Shown: one piece after another, positions 1 through 9,425 of the stretch
How the letters are laid out: every line of letters starts with the position of its first letter
How positions within the stretch are numbered: the first letter of the stretch is position 1
Source of the DNA: Caulobacteraceae bacterium
GTDB taxonomy: Bacteria; Pseudomonadota; Alphaproteobacteria; Caulobacterales; Caulobacteraceae
Direction: 5' to 3'
Assembly (NCBI GenBank): GCA_030151985.1
Contig: JASLDZ010000328.1
Location: 1 to 9,879 of the forward strand
Length of the DNA: 9,879 nucleotides
Translations under genes and position numbers: made by a program
Notes under the pieces: generated by a model
Database searches by the model: none
What the model was told of the DNA's origin: nothing
What the model saw: the letters and a program-made list of their open reading frames with translations, nothing else

Positions 1-2
1 TG

Positions 3-1136
3 GGCTCCACCGGCGGCTTCAAGCTGATCCTGGAGGACCGGGGTCGCCAAGGCCCCGAGGCGCTGGCGAAGGCCGCCGACGCCCTGGTCGCCGCCGCCGC
101 CAAGGAGCCGGCGCTGTCGGGCGTCTACACCACCTACGACGCCAAGACGCCCCAGCTCTACGCGGACATCGACCGGCTGAAGGCCGACACCCTGGGCGTG
201 CCCGTGTCGGCGGTGCTCTCGACGATGCAGACCTACCTGGGCTCGACCTTCATCAACAACTTCACGTTCCTGGGCAGGACCTACCGCATCTACGCCTCGG
301 CCGACGCGCCCTTCCGCGCCGACGAGAGTCAGCTGGGCCAGCTGCAGGTGCGGTCGAACTCCGGGACCATGACGCCGCTGAGCGCGGTGGTGAACACCCG
401 CAAGCTTACCGGCCCGTACCGCTCGGTCGAGTACAACGTCTACCCCGCCGCCGAGATCAACGGTTCGCCGGCGGAAGGCCGCTCCTCCGGCGAGGCGCTC
501 GAGGCGATGAAGCGGGTGGTGGCCAGCGCCATGCCCAAGGGCTTCGGCTACGAATGGACCGAGCTGGCCTACCAGGAGCAGGCCTCGGGCGGCACGGGCA
601 ACCTCGTGTTCGTGCTCGCGGTGGTGTTCGCCTTCCTGCTGCTGGCGGCGCTCTACGAGAGCGTGACGCTGCCGCTGGCGGTGATCCTGATCGTGCCGAT
701 GTGCCTCCTGGCCGCGCTGCTCGGCGTGAACCTGCGGGGGCTCGACAACAACATCCTGACCCAGATCGGCCTGATCGTGCTGATCGGCCTGGCCGCCAAG
801 AACGCCATCCTGATCGTGGAGTTCGCCCGCCAGGCCGAGCTCGAGCAGGGCATGGACCGCTGGAAGGCCGCCGAGCACGCCGCCAAGGAGCGCCTGCGCC
901 CGATCCTGATGACCTCCTTCGCCTTCATCCTGGGCGTGGCCCCGCTCGCCTTCGCCACCGGCGCCGGGGCGGAGCTGCGCCAGGCGCTGGGGGTGGCGGT
1001 GTTCTTCGGGATGATCGGCGTGACGGTGTTCGGCCTCGTCTTCACGCCGGTCTTCTACGTCGTGTTCCGCTGGGTCGCCGAGAAGCTGCCCAAGCCGCCG
1101 CCCAAGCCCGAGCCGAAGCGGGAGAAGGAGGCGTGA
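3..1136 (+). CDS. RND family efflux pump, inner-membrane permease (HAE1/AcrB type), C-terminal part
   Basis: A proton-driven inner-membrane pump that exports hydrophobic or amphiphilic compounds through a periplasmic adaptor and an outer-membrane channel. The reading frame is open from the first bases, so the 5' end lies outside the window; 377 residues are visible, about a third of the usual 1,040 or so. The first 190 residues are the second periplasmic porter/docking loop, with the typical TFINNFTFLGR segment. About five membrane segments follow (visible residues about 199-219, 224-244, 251-274, 298-320 and 327-357), which should be TM8-TM12. The family signature AKNAILIVEFA is at about 265-275. 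The tail is a lysine/proline-rich cytoplasmic stretch ending in a TGA at 1134-1136. The next gene is the outer-membrane partner, so this is the end of a tripartite efflux operon. Substrate cannot be read from the sequence. Family assignment is firm. Confidence 0.95.
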   Translation, partial: GSTGGFKLILEDRGRQGPEALAKAADALVAAAAKEPALSGVYTTYDAKTPQLYADIDRLKADTLGVPVSAVLSTMQTYLGSTFINNFTFLGRTYRIYASADAPFRADESQLGQLQVRSNSGTMTPLSAVVNTRKLTGPYRSVEYNVYPAAEINGSPAEGRSSGEALEAMKRVVASAMPKGFGYEWTELAYQEQASGGTGNLVFVLAVVFAFLLLAALYESVTLPLAVILIVPMCLLAALLGVNLRGLDNNILTQIGLIVLIGLAAKNAILIVEFARQAELEQGMDRWKAAEHAAKERLRPILMTSFAFILGVAPLAFATGAGAELRQALGVAVFFGMIGVTVFGLVFTPVFYVVFRWVAEKLPKPPPKPEPKREKEA

Positions 1137-1145
1137 GGGGCGACG

Positions 1146-1318
1146 CTCCTTCCTCTCCCCCATCGCAGATGGGGGAGTACGGCGCAGCCGGGAGGGGGCC
1201 GCTCGCCGCAGGCGAGCGGAACGACGCACGCGCCACGCTGAACAGTTCCGCGCTGCCGCGCGGCCCCCTTCCTCCTTCGGGGTACTCCCCCACGCTTCGC
1301 GTAGGGGAGAGAAGGGCG
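1146..1318. repeat. Palindromic intergenic repeat element of about 170 bp made of nested hairpins
   Basis: Terminal inverted arms CCTTCCTCTCCCC (1148-1160) and GGGGAGAGAAGG (1304-1315) match except for one gap. Inside are a perfect 10-bp hairpin with a GCA loop (1155-1177), a perfect 7-bp hairpin with a GCA loop (1201-1217), and an 11-bp hairpin with one mismatch and a TTC loop (1285-1309). Two longer-range pairings close the whole structure: 1171-1180 with 1282-1291 (10 bp) and 1194-1202 with 1260-1268 (9 bp). The five bases CGCTC occur on both sides (1144-1148 and 1317-1321), which could be a target duplication or chance. The architecture is that of a small non-autonomous palindromic element or MITE. 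It carries no gene of its own. It occupies the junction between the efflux pump and its outer-membrane partner. Confidence 0.75.
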
Positions 1319-2874
1319 CTCGCACCTCTCGCGCTTCTAGCGCTCCTCCTCTCCGCCTGCGCCGTGGGCCCCGCCTACCACCCGCCAGCCACGGCCCCCG
1401 TCACCCCCGCCGCCTTCACCGAGGCGTCGGCCGCCACCTCCCCCGCCCCGCCGCCGGGCGCGTGGTGGAAGCTCTACGACGACCCGGCGCTGGACGACCT
1501 CGTGCGCCAGGCGCTCGTCGCCAACACCGACCTGCGCCAGGCGGCCGCCAGCCTCGCGCAGGCGCGCGGCGCGCTGGAGGAGGCGCGCGCCGGCCTCTTC
1601 CCGTCGACGGGACTGGCGACGGCGGCCTCCTACGGGCGGTCTTCGACCGTTTCCGGAGCCGCTTCGACGGCGGCCAGCTCCACCGCCTCCTCCGGCTCGG
1701 CCTCGACCGCCGGGGGCGCCTCCACCGGCGGCGGCGCGGCGGGGGGGACGCAGACCGGCGGCGGCGTCACCGGCGGCGGCTCGACCAACCCCAAGGCGCG
1801 CTGGACCTACAGCGCCGCGCTCGACGCCAGCTACGAGGTCGACCTGTTCGGCCGCATCCGGCGCGGGATCGAGGCCGCGCGCGCCGACGTGGAGGCGCAG
1901 GCCGCCGCCCGCGACCTCGCCCGCACCAGCGTCGCCGCCGAGACCACCCGCGCCTATGTGAACGCCTGCGCCTACGCCCAGGAGGCCGACGTCGCGCGCC
2001 AGAGCCTGGACCTCGTGTCGCAGAGCTACGCCATCACGCTGCGCCAGCGCGACCTGGGCTCGGCCTCCGACTACGAGGTCGCCAACGCGCGCACCCTGGT
2101 GGAGCAGGTGCGCGCCACCCTCCCGCCGCTGGAGGGCCAGCGGCGCGCCGCGCTCTACAGCCTGGCGGTGCTGACGGGGCGCCCGCCCGAGGCCGTCTCG
2201 CCCGCCGCCGCCGCGTGCCGCAAGCCGCCGAAGCTCCTGGCCGTGGTCCCGGTGGGCGACGGGGCGGGTCTCCTCGCGCGCGCCCCGACGTGCGCCAGGC
2301 CGAGCGGGAGCTGGCCGCCGCCACGGCTCGGGTCGGGGTCGCGACCGCCGACCTCTATCCGACCGTCTCCCTGGGCGGGATCGTCTCGACGGCGGGGAAC
2401 CGGATCGGCGACCTGGGCTCGCGCTCGGGCACGGCGTTCAGCCTGGGCCCCCTGATCAGCTGGACCTTCCCCAACCTGATCGCCGCGCACGCCCGCATCC
2501 GACAGGCGGGCGCCCTGGCCGAGCAGCGGCTCGCGGCGTTCGACGGCGTGGTGCTGGGCGCGCTCAACGACGCGGAGCAGGCGCTGGCGGCGTATGGCGC
2601 CGAGCTCGACCGCCACGCGGCGCTCACCGCAGCCCGCGACCAGGCGCAGGAGGCGTTCCGCCTGGCGGGGGTGCGCGCGGGCGCGGGCTCGATCAGCCCG
2701 CTCGACCTCCTGATCGTGCAGCGCACCCTGGTGGACGCGCAGTCGGCGCTCGCCGCCTCCGACGCCGCGCTCGCCAGCGACCAGGTGTCGGTGTTCAAGG
2801 CGCTGGGCGGCGGCTGGGAGGAGGCTCCCCCGGTGCGCCGCGTCCCCGTGCCCGGAACGCGCCTGACGCCCTGA
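1169..2874 (+). pseudogene. Outer-membrane efflux lipoprotein (NodT/OprM-type OMF), frameshifted and without a clear start
   Basis: Outer-membrane trimeric channel protein that would pair with the RND pump upstream. The N-terminal part lies in the frame of 1169 and the C-terminal part in the frame of 2281. A lipobox (LLLSAC, Cys codon 1358-1360) ends a lipoprotein signal. Next come the AWWKLYDDPALDDLV motif, a Ser/Thr/Ala/Gly-rich insert (about 1637-1797), YEVDLFGRIRRG (around 1835), the first long helical repeat, then the second repeat up to a TGA at 2872-2874. At 2279-2281 one base is missing: the frame passes GLLAR and then switches, while the +1 frame continues RPDVRQAE, so the family motif RRPDVRQAE is split. 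Restoring one base gives about 568 codons from 1169, or about 505 mature residues. The only in-frame ATG (1169) lies inside a repeat hairpin and lacks a ribosome site. It is either a decayed gene or a one-base sequence error plus an unusual start. The product family is certain; functionality is doubtful. Confidence 0.8.
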
Positions 2875-2888
2875 GCGACGATGGGCGC

Positions 2889-6389
<3,501 letters not shown>

Positions 6390-6411
6390 CCGGCCCATCT
6401 CCGCACGCGAC

Positions 6412-6501
6412 TCAGCCCAACAGGCGGGCCATTGCGCAGACCATGCAGACGAACCCCGCGACCGACGCAAGTGCGGCCGACTCGCGCGCCAGATTGACCA
6501 T
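6412..6501 (-). CDS. Small membrane peptide or leader ORF (29 aa) immediately upstream of dnaE
   Basis: An ATG at 6501-6499 is preceded by GGGGAG (6513-6508) with a six-base spacer, the best ribosome site in this region, and the frame closes at TGA 6414-6412. The 29-residue product begins MVNLARES, has an uninterrupted hydrophobic stretch from about residue 9 to 25 containing two cysteines (19 and 22), and ends ARLLG. That is one predicted membrane span flanked by Arg6/Glu7 and Arg26. It is transcribed with dnaE from the promoter at 6528-6555, and its stop is about 22 bases before the chosen dnaE start, so it could couple or attenuate dnaE translation or act as a free-standing small membrane protein. 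I do not recognise it as a named family. It overlaps the frame of an upstream TTG extension of dnaE, which it argues against. Coding status rests on the ribosome site, spacing and composition only. Confidence 0.55.
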   Translation of the reverse strand: MVNLARESAALASVAGFVCMVCAMARLLG

Positions 6502-6527
6502 GTCAGGCTCCCCGATGTTGCCCTTCC

Positions 6528-6555
6528 GTTCTATTCCTGTTTTGTTCTCAGTCAA
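6528..6555 (-). promoter_or_regulatory. Sigma-73/sigma-70-like promoter for the small ORF and dnaE
   Basis: Read on the - strand, TTGACTG (6555-6549), 13 bases, then AATAGAAC (6535-6528). This fits the published Caulobacter housekeeping consensus TTGACGS-N10-14-GCTANAWC at 6 of 7 and 6 of 8 positions. In sigma-70 terms it is TTGACT, 16 bases, TAGAAC. Transcription would start near 6521, leaving a leader of about 20 bases before the ATG at 6501. The same bases on the + strand read GTTC (6528-6531), seven bases, GTTT (6539-6542), one mismatch from the alphaproteobacterial LexA box GTTC-N7-GTTC; that second reading is tentative. Confidence 0.6.
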
Positions 6556-6600
6556 GCCTTTGGGTGATCGTCGTCAGCGCCGTAGCGAAACGGCGAGCCA

Positions 6601-6629
6601 TGGACCCGCATGCGGAATTCCCGTATACT
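6601..6629 (+). promoter_or_regulatory. Sigma-70-like promoter of the toxin-antitoxin operon
   Basis: TGGACC (6601-6606, 4 of 6 against TTGACA), a 17-base spacer, then TATACT (6624-6629, 5 of 6 against TATAAT). Transcription would start around 6636, directly before the GGGAG ribosome site of the toxin gene, giving a leader of only about 12 bases. The surroundings are visibly less GC-rich than the neighbouring genes. If this is the promoter, the longer upstream starts of the toxin frame (GTG 6564, ATG 6600) lie before the transcript and cannot be used. No convincing operator palindrome was found beyond the CTCGAG at 6628-6633. Confidence 0.45.
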
Positions 6630-6647
6630 CGAGAATGGGAGTCGAAA

Positions 6648-6932
6648 GTGCGGAGTTTTGCGTGGGACCCTGCAAAGGCCGTCAGCAATCTCAGGAAGCA
6701 CCGCGTTTCGTTCGAAGCGGGAGCGGCGGTCTTCGACGATCCCGATCGGCTGGAGGAGGACGATGTGTTCGCCCAAGGCGAATACCGCACCTTGGCGATC
6801 GGCAGGGTCGATGGGACGGTGCTGGCGGTCGTCTACGCCGAACCGCAGGAAGGCGTCGCCCGGCTGATCTCCGCTCGCCTCGCAACCGCGCAGGAGCGCA
6901 AGGCCTATGAGCACAGTATCCTTCACCCGTAA
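6648..6932 (+). CDS. brnT: BrnT family toxin (DUF497 type II RNase toxin)
   Basis: Toxin of a type II toxin-antitoxin pair; BrnT proteins are small RelE-fold ribonucleases that inhibit translation until bound by their antitoxin. The frame carries the family pattern in order: FAWDPAKAVSNLRKHRVSFEAG near the N-terminus, then AVFDDP, a TLAIGRVDG strand, a VVYAE strand, and the C-terminal RLISARLATAQERKAYE. From GTG 6648 the product has 94 residues, the usual BrnT size, and begins directly at the conserved FxWDPAKA element. GGGAG (6637-6641) lies six bases before that GTG. Alternative in-frame starts at GTG 6564 and ATG 6600 would add 28 or 16 non-conserved residues and have weak ribosome sites. 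The last 26 bases overlap the antitoxin gene, so toxin precedes antitoxin, as in brnTA operons. Assigned by motif recognition; activity not shown. Confidence 0.85.
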   Translation: MRSFAWDPAKAVSNLRKHRVSFEAGAAVFDDPDRLEEDDVFAQGEYRTLAIGRVDGTVLAVVYAEPQEGVARLISARLATAQERKAYEHSILHP

Positions 6933-7278
6933 GCCTGGAGAGCCGTTCCGCTTCTCGCCTGAAGAGCGAGAGCGGCTGGGTCTCTTCAACGAAGCCGACA
7001 TCGAAAGGAACGCGCAGACCGACCCCGACAATCCACCCGCCGACGGGGCTCGACTGCGGCGGATGCAGCTGGCCCGCGAGATCAAACGTGTGCGCACGGG
7101 CACAGGCCTGAGCCAGCCGCAGTTCGCCGCCCGCTTCCGCATAGGACTGGGCCGACTGCGGGACCTGGAGCAGGCCCGGAGCGAGCCCGACATGTTGGTG
7201 CGAGTCTTCTATCGGCTGATTGACGAGGATCCCGCGCGAGCGGAGGCCTTGGTCGCCGAAATCGAGGCTGCGGCCTAG
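6907..7278 (+). CDS. XRE-type helix-turn-helix antitoxin paired with BrnT
   Basis: Probable antitoxin and autorepressor. The ATG at 6907 overlaps the toxin's last 26 bases, so translation is coupled. The 123-residue protein has an N-terminal part (1-50) with the acidic DPDNPP segment at 39-44, similar to a segment near the N-terminus of BrnA antitoxins. A compact helix-turn-helix follows at about 55-97 with the GLSQPQFAARF core and an RDLEQARSEPD recognition-helix end. The last 25 residues are an acidic Ala/Glu-rich helix. Classical BrnA is a ribbon-helix-helix protein, so this is the other known arrangement, a Cro/C1-like regulator acting as partner. The toxin-contacting segment would be the N-terminal region and the DNA-binding part the HTH, by inference. 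No gene symbol is given because it is not BrnA-like in fold. The gene ends 10 bases from the end of the opposing CoA synthetase gene. Confidence 0.8.
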   Translation: MSTVSFTRKPGEPFRFSPEERERLGLFNEADIERNAQTDPDNPPADGARLRRMQLAREIKRVRTGTGLSQPQFAARFRIGLGRLRDLEQARSEPDMLVRVFYRLIDEDPARAEALVAEIEAAA

Positions 7279-7288
7279 AGGGCGGCCC

Positions 7289-8857
7289 TCAGTTCACCTG
7301 CCGCTCGGCCCCCGCCCAGTAAGGCGCGCGGAGTTGGCGGCGGAGCACCTTGCCGCTGGCGTTGCGCGGGAGGGCGTCGATGAAGTCCACGCTCTTGGGG
7401 GTCTTGAAGCCGGCGATGCGGGAGCGGGCGTAGCCGATGACGTCGTCGGGCGAAGGGTCGGCGCCCGGCGCCTTGACCACCATCGCCTTAACCGCCTCGC
7501 CCCACTTCGGGTCCGGCACGCCGATCACCGCCACGTCCGCCACGCCCGGGCAGCCGAAGATCGCGTTCTCGACCTCGGCCGGATAGACGTTCTCGCCGCC
7601 CGAGACGATCATGTCCTTCACCCGGTCGTGGATGTAGAGGTAGCCGTCCGCGTCCATGTAGCCGGCGTCGCCGGTGCGCAGCCAACCGTCGGCGCTGAGC
7701 GTCTTGGCGGTGGCGTCGGGCAGGTTCCAGTAGCCCGCCATGTTGGCCGCCGAGCGGGTGGCGATCTCGCCGACCTCGCCGGGGGGGAGCGCGGCCCCGT
7801 CTGCGTCGAGAATGGCCAGCTCCACGCCGGCCATCGCCTTGCCGCAGGAGCGCATCTTCGGCGAGCCCTTCGGGTCGTGGTCCTCCGGCGGCAGGGCGAC
7901 GATGGTGCCGCAGGTCTCGGTCATGCCGTACATCTGCACGAAGCCGCAGCCGAACACCTCCATGCACTCCTTGAGGAGCTCCAGCGGGATCGGCGAGGCG
8001 CCGTAGAGCATGTACTTCAGCGGCGACCAGTCGATCTCGCGGGCCCTGGGGTGGCGCACGACGATCTGCATGGCGGCGGGCACCATGAACATCTTGGAGA
8101 TGCGGTGCCGCTCCACGACGTCGACCACCTTACCGGGGTCGAACTCGCGCATCACGATCCCCTTGGCCCCGTTGTAGAGGCCCATGATCCCCCAGCCCGA
8201 ACCGCCGATGTGGGCGTTCGGCATGGCCACCAGCGACACGTCGGCGTCCGACCACTGGTTCCAGGCGGCCGCCTCCTGCCCGCGGAGCGCCAGGAGGCCG
8301 TGGTGGGTCAGCATGGCGCCCTTGGGGTTCCCCGTGGTGCCGGAGGTGTAGAGCTGCATGGCGGTGTCGGCGCGGGGCACCTCTACCTGCCGATCGGCCT
8401 CTGAAGCGGCGTCGCGCCAGGCGGCGAAGTCCGGCCATTCGGGCGTTCCGCCCTCCATGGCGATGAAGCGGAGGTCGCGGTCCAGCCCTTCGGCGGCGGC
8501 CTTGGCGAGGGCTGGGAACTCGGGCCCGACGAACAGCGCCTGCGCGCCGCTGTCCTTCAGCACATGGGCGACCTCCGGCGGGGCGAGGCGCCAGCCGATG
8601 GGCGCCATCACGACGCCCGCCTTGAAGCAGCCGAACAGGAGCTCGAAGTAGAGGTCGCTGTTCTTGCCCAGGTGCGAGACGCGGTCGCCGGGCTTCAGCC
8701 CCATTCCTGAGAGCGCGTTGGCGACCTGGTTGGTGCGTCGGTGGAAGGCGGCGAAGGTCGTCTCGCGCCCCTCGAAGTGGAAGGCGACCGCGTCGGGCCG
8801 CGCCTGCGCCTGCACGCGGGGGATGTCGGCCAAGGTGGTGATCTGTGCAGAGTCCAC
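7289..8857 (-). CDS. AMP-forming acyl-CoA synthetase (fatty-acid CoA ligase-like)
   Basis: Activates a carboxylic acid to its acyl-CoA using ATP by way of an acyl-adenylate; it belongs to the ANL superfamily, cytoplasmic or membrane-associated. With the GTG at 8857 it has 522 residues. The P-loop motif YTSGTTGNPKGAM is at about 170-182, YGMTETCG at 310-317, WLRTGD at 392-397, the hinge region DRVKDMIVSGGENVYP at 411-426, and the catalytic-lysine motif NASGK with Lys503. The start is chosen because GGGAGG (8867-8862) lies four bases before this GTG and the conserved N-terminus begins shortly after; the longer frame from GTG 8926 adds 23 unconserved residues and begins inside a likely promoter. 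The substrate (medium or long fatty acid, or an aromatic or steroid side-chain acid) is not determinable. It is divergent from the DUF35/Mo-enzyme pair and probably shares its control region. Confidence 0.93.
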   Translation of the reverse strand: MDSAQITTLADIPRVQAQARPDAVAFHFEGRETTFAAFHRRTNQVANALSGMGLKPGDRVSHLGKNSDLYFELLFGCFKAGVVMAPIGWRLAPPEVAHVLKDSGAQALFVGPEFPALAKAAAEGLDRDLRFIAMEGGTPEWPDFAAWRDAASEADRQVEVPRADTAMQLYTSGTTGNPKGAMLTHHGLLALRGQEAAAWNQWSDADVSLVAMPNAHIGGSGWGIMGLYNGAKGIVMREFDPGKVVDVVERHRISKMFMVPAAMQIVVRHPRAREIDWSPLKYMLYGASPIPLELLKECMEVFGCGFVQMYGMTETCGTIVALPPEDHDPKGSPKMRSCGKAMAGVELAILDADGAALPPGEVGEIATRSAANMAGYWNLPDATAKTLSADGWLRTGDAGYMDADGYLYIHDRVKDMIVSGGENVYPAEVENAIFGCPGVADVAVIGVPDPKWGEAVKAMVVKAPGADPSPDDVIGYARSRIAGFKTPKSVDFIDALPRNASGKVLRRQLRAPYWAGAERQVN

Positions 8858-8861
8858 GCCG

Positions 8862-9008
8862 CCTCCCGATCGCGCCGCCTCTGCCGGGCGGCCGCCAAAA
8901 CAATCCGTGCTGCCGGTATAGAACACGGCTGACTTTTTTCCAGCCCGCGGCTAGGCTGCCGCCTGAGAGCGCGGGGTACGCGCCGACGAGACCATGCGGG
9001 AGGTCGCC
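8862..9008. promoter_or_regulatory. Divergent control region between the CoA synthetase and the DUF35/Mo-enzyme operon
   Basis: A non-coding stretch of about 150 bases that is locally AT-richer, with a run of seven T at 8934-8940 or close to it. Toward the - strand, TCTATACC (complement of 8915-8922) fits the Caulobacter -10 pattern at 6 of 8 positions but has no good -35. Toward the + strand, CTGACT (8929-8934), 17 bases, TAGGCT (8952-8957) is a weak promoter, with GCTA at its -10 as in the sigma-73 consensus. The two would lie almost back to back, so a single bound regulator could control both directions. Ribosome sites are GGGAGG at 8867-8862 (-) and GGGAGG at 8998-9003 (+). No operator palindrome was identified with confidence. 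Confidence 0.35.
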
Positions 9009-9425
9009 ATGGAAGCCTTGGCCGAGGGGCTGTTCGAGCCCGGCCCGCCTCCCCGCCTCTACGGCGGCCGGCGGCGCTCGGACGGTCGCGTCGTCTTCCC
9101 CATGCCGACCGGCGCGGAGGCAGAGCTGCACGACCGCGTGCCGCTGTCGCCGGAAGGGACGCTGTGGTCGTTTACGGTGCAGCGTTTCCGCCCCAAGACG
9201 CCCCCCTACGCCGGGGTCGAGGACGAGCGGAGCTTTACGCCCTATGCGGTCGGCTACGTCGAGCTGCCGGGGCAGGTGATCGTGGAGTCGCGGCTGAAGA
9301 CCGCCGACCCCGGCGCCCTGACCATCGGCGAACCCATGCGGCTGGTGCTGGAACCCTTCGCCACCGCCGACCGCGGCGAGGTGACGAGCTACGCCTTCAC
9401 GCCCGTGCGGGAGGCCGCGCCGTGA
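9009..9425 (+). CDS. DUF35-like OB-fold protein with degenerate zinc ribbon
   Basis: Small protein (138 residues) resembling the DUF35 or rubredoxin-like/OB-fold partners of thiolases and acyl-CoA dehydrogenases and hydratases. The N-terminal region has LYGGRRRSDGRVVFP where the family usually has a zinc ribbon of the form CxxCG; here the cysteines are replaced and the whole protein contains none. The OB-fold part follows (TLWSFTVQRFRPKTPPY, then FTPYAVGYVELPGQVIVESRL), ending with an RLVLEPF strand. ATG 9009 is chosen because GGGAGG (8998-9003) precedes it by five bases; ATG 8994 would add five residues and has no clear site. The stop overlaps the next start as GTGA, so the two are translated together. 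By analogy it may bind an acyl-CoA or scaffold a lipid-degrading enzyme; that is inference. Confidence 0.75.
   Translation: MEALAEGLFEPGPPPRLYGGRRRSDGRVVFPMPTGAEAELHDRVPLSPEGTLWSFTVQRFRPKTPPYAGVEDERSFTPYAVGYVELPGQVIVESRLKTADPGALTIGEPMRLVLEPFATADRGEVTSYAFTPVREAAP

Noticed and set aside
554..1168. Extension of the lipoprotein frame upstream, across the RND pump gene
   Set aside because: This is an out-of-frame shadow of the pump (Ala/Arg/Gly/Pro-rich) and only joins the lipoprotein frame because no stop intervenes.
1462..2280. N-terminal half of a + strand frame ending at 2874
   Set aside because: Before 2281 it is a shadow of the true lipoprotein frame; only the part after the frameshift has family motifs.
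6390..6470. Upstream extension of dnaE to a TTG at 6470
   Set aside because: It would add 27 unconserved residues without a ribosome site and overlaps the small ORF, which has a better one.
6443..6910. A 155-codon + strand frame overlapping the toxin gene
   Set aside because: Its composition is Arg/Gly/Ser-rich with no family pattern, and it overlaps the BrnT frame, which has clear motifs.
7278..7290. GAGGG-CGG-CCCTC hairpin between the antitoxin and the CoA synthetase as a bidirectional terminator
   Set aside because: The stem is only five pairs, the loop is tight and no T tract follows on either strand.
7220..8404. A 394-codon + strand frame opposite the CoA synthetase
   Set aside because: Antisense shadow rich in His/Arg/Val/Gly with no domain; the opposite strand has all ANL motifs.
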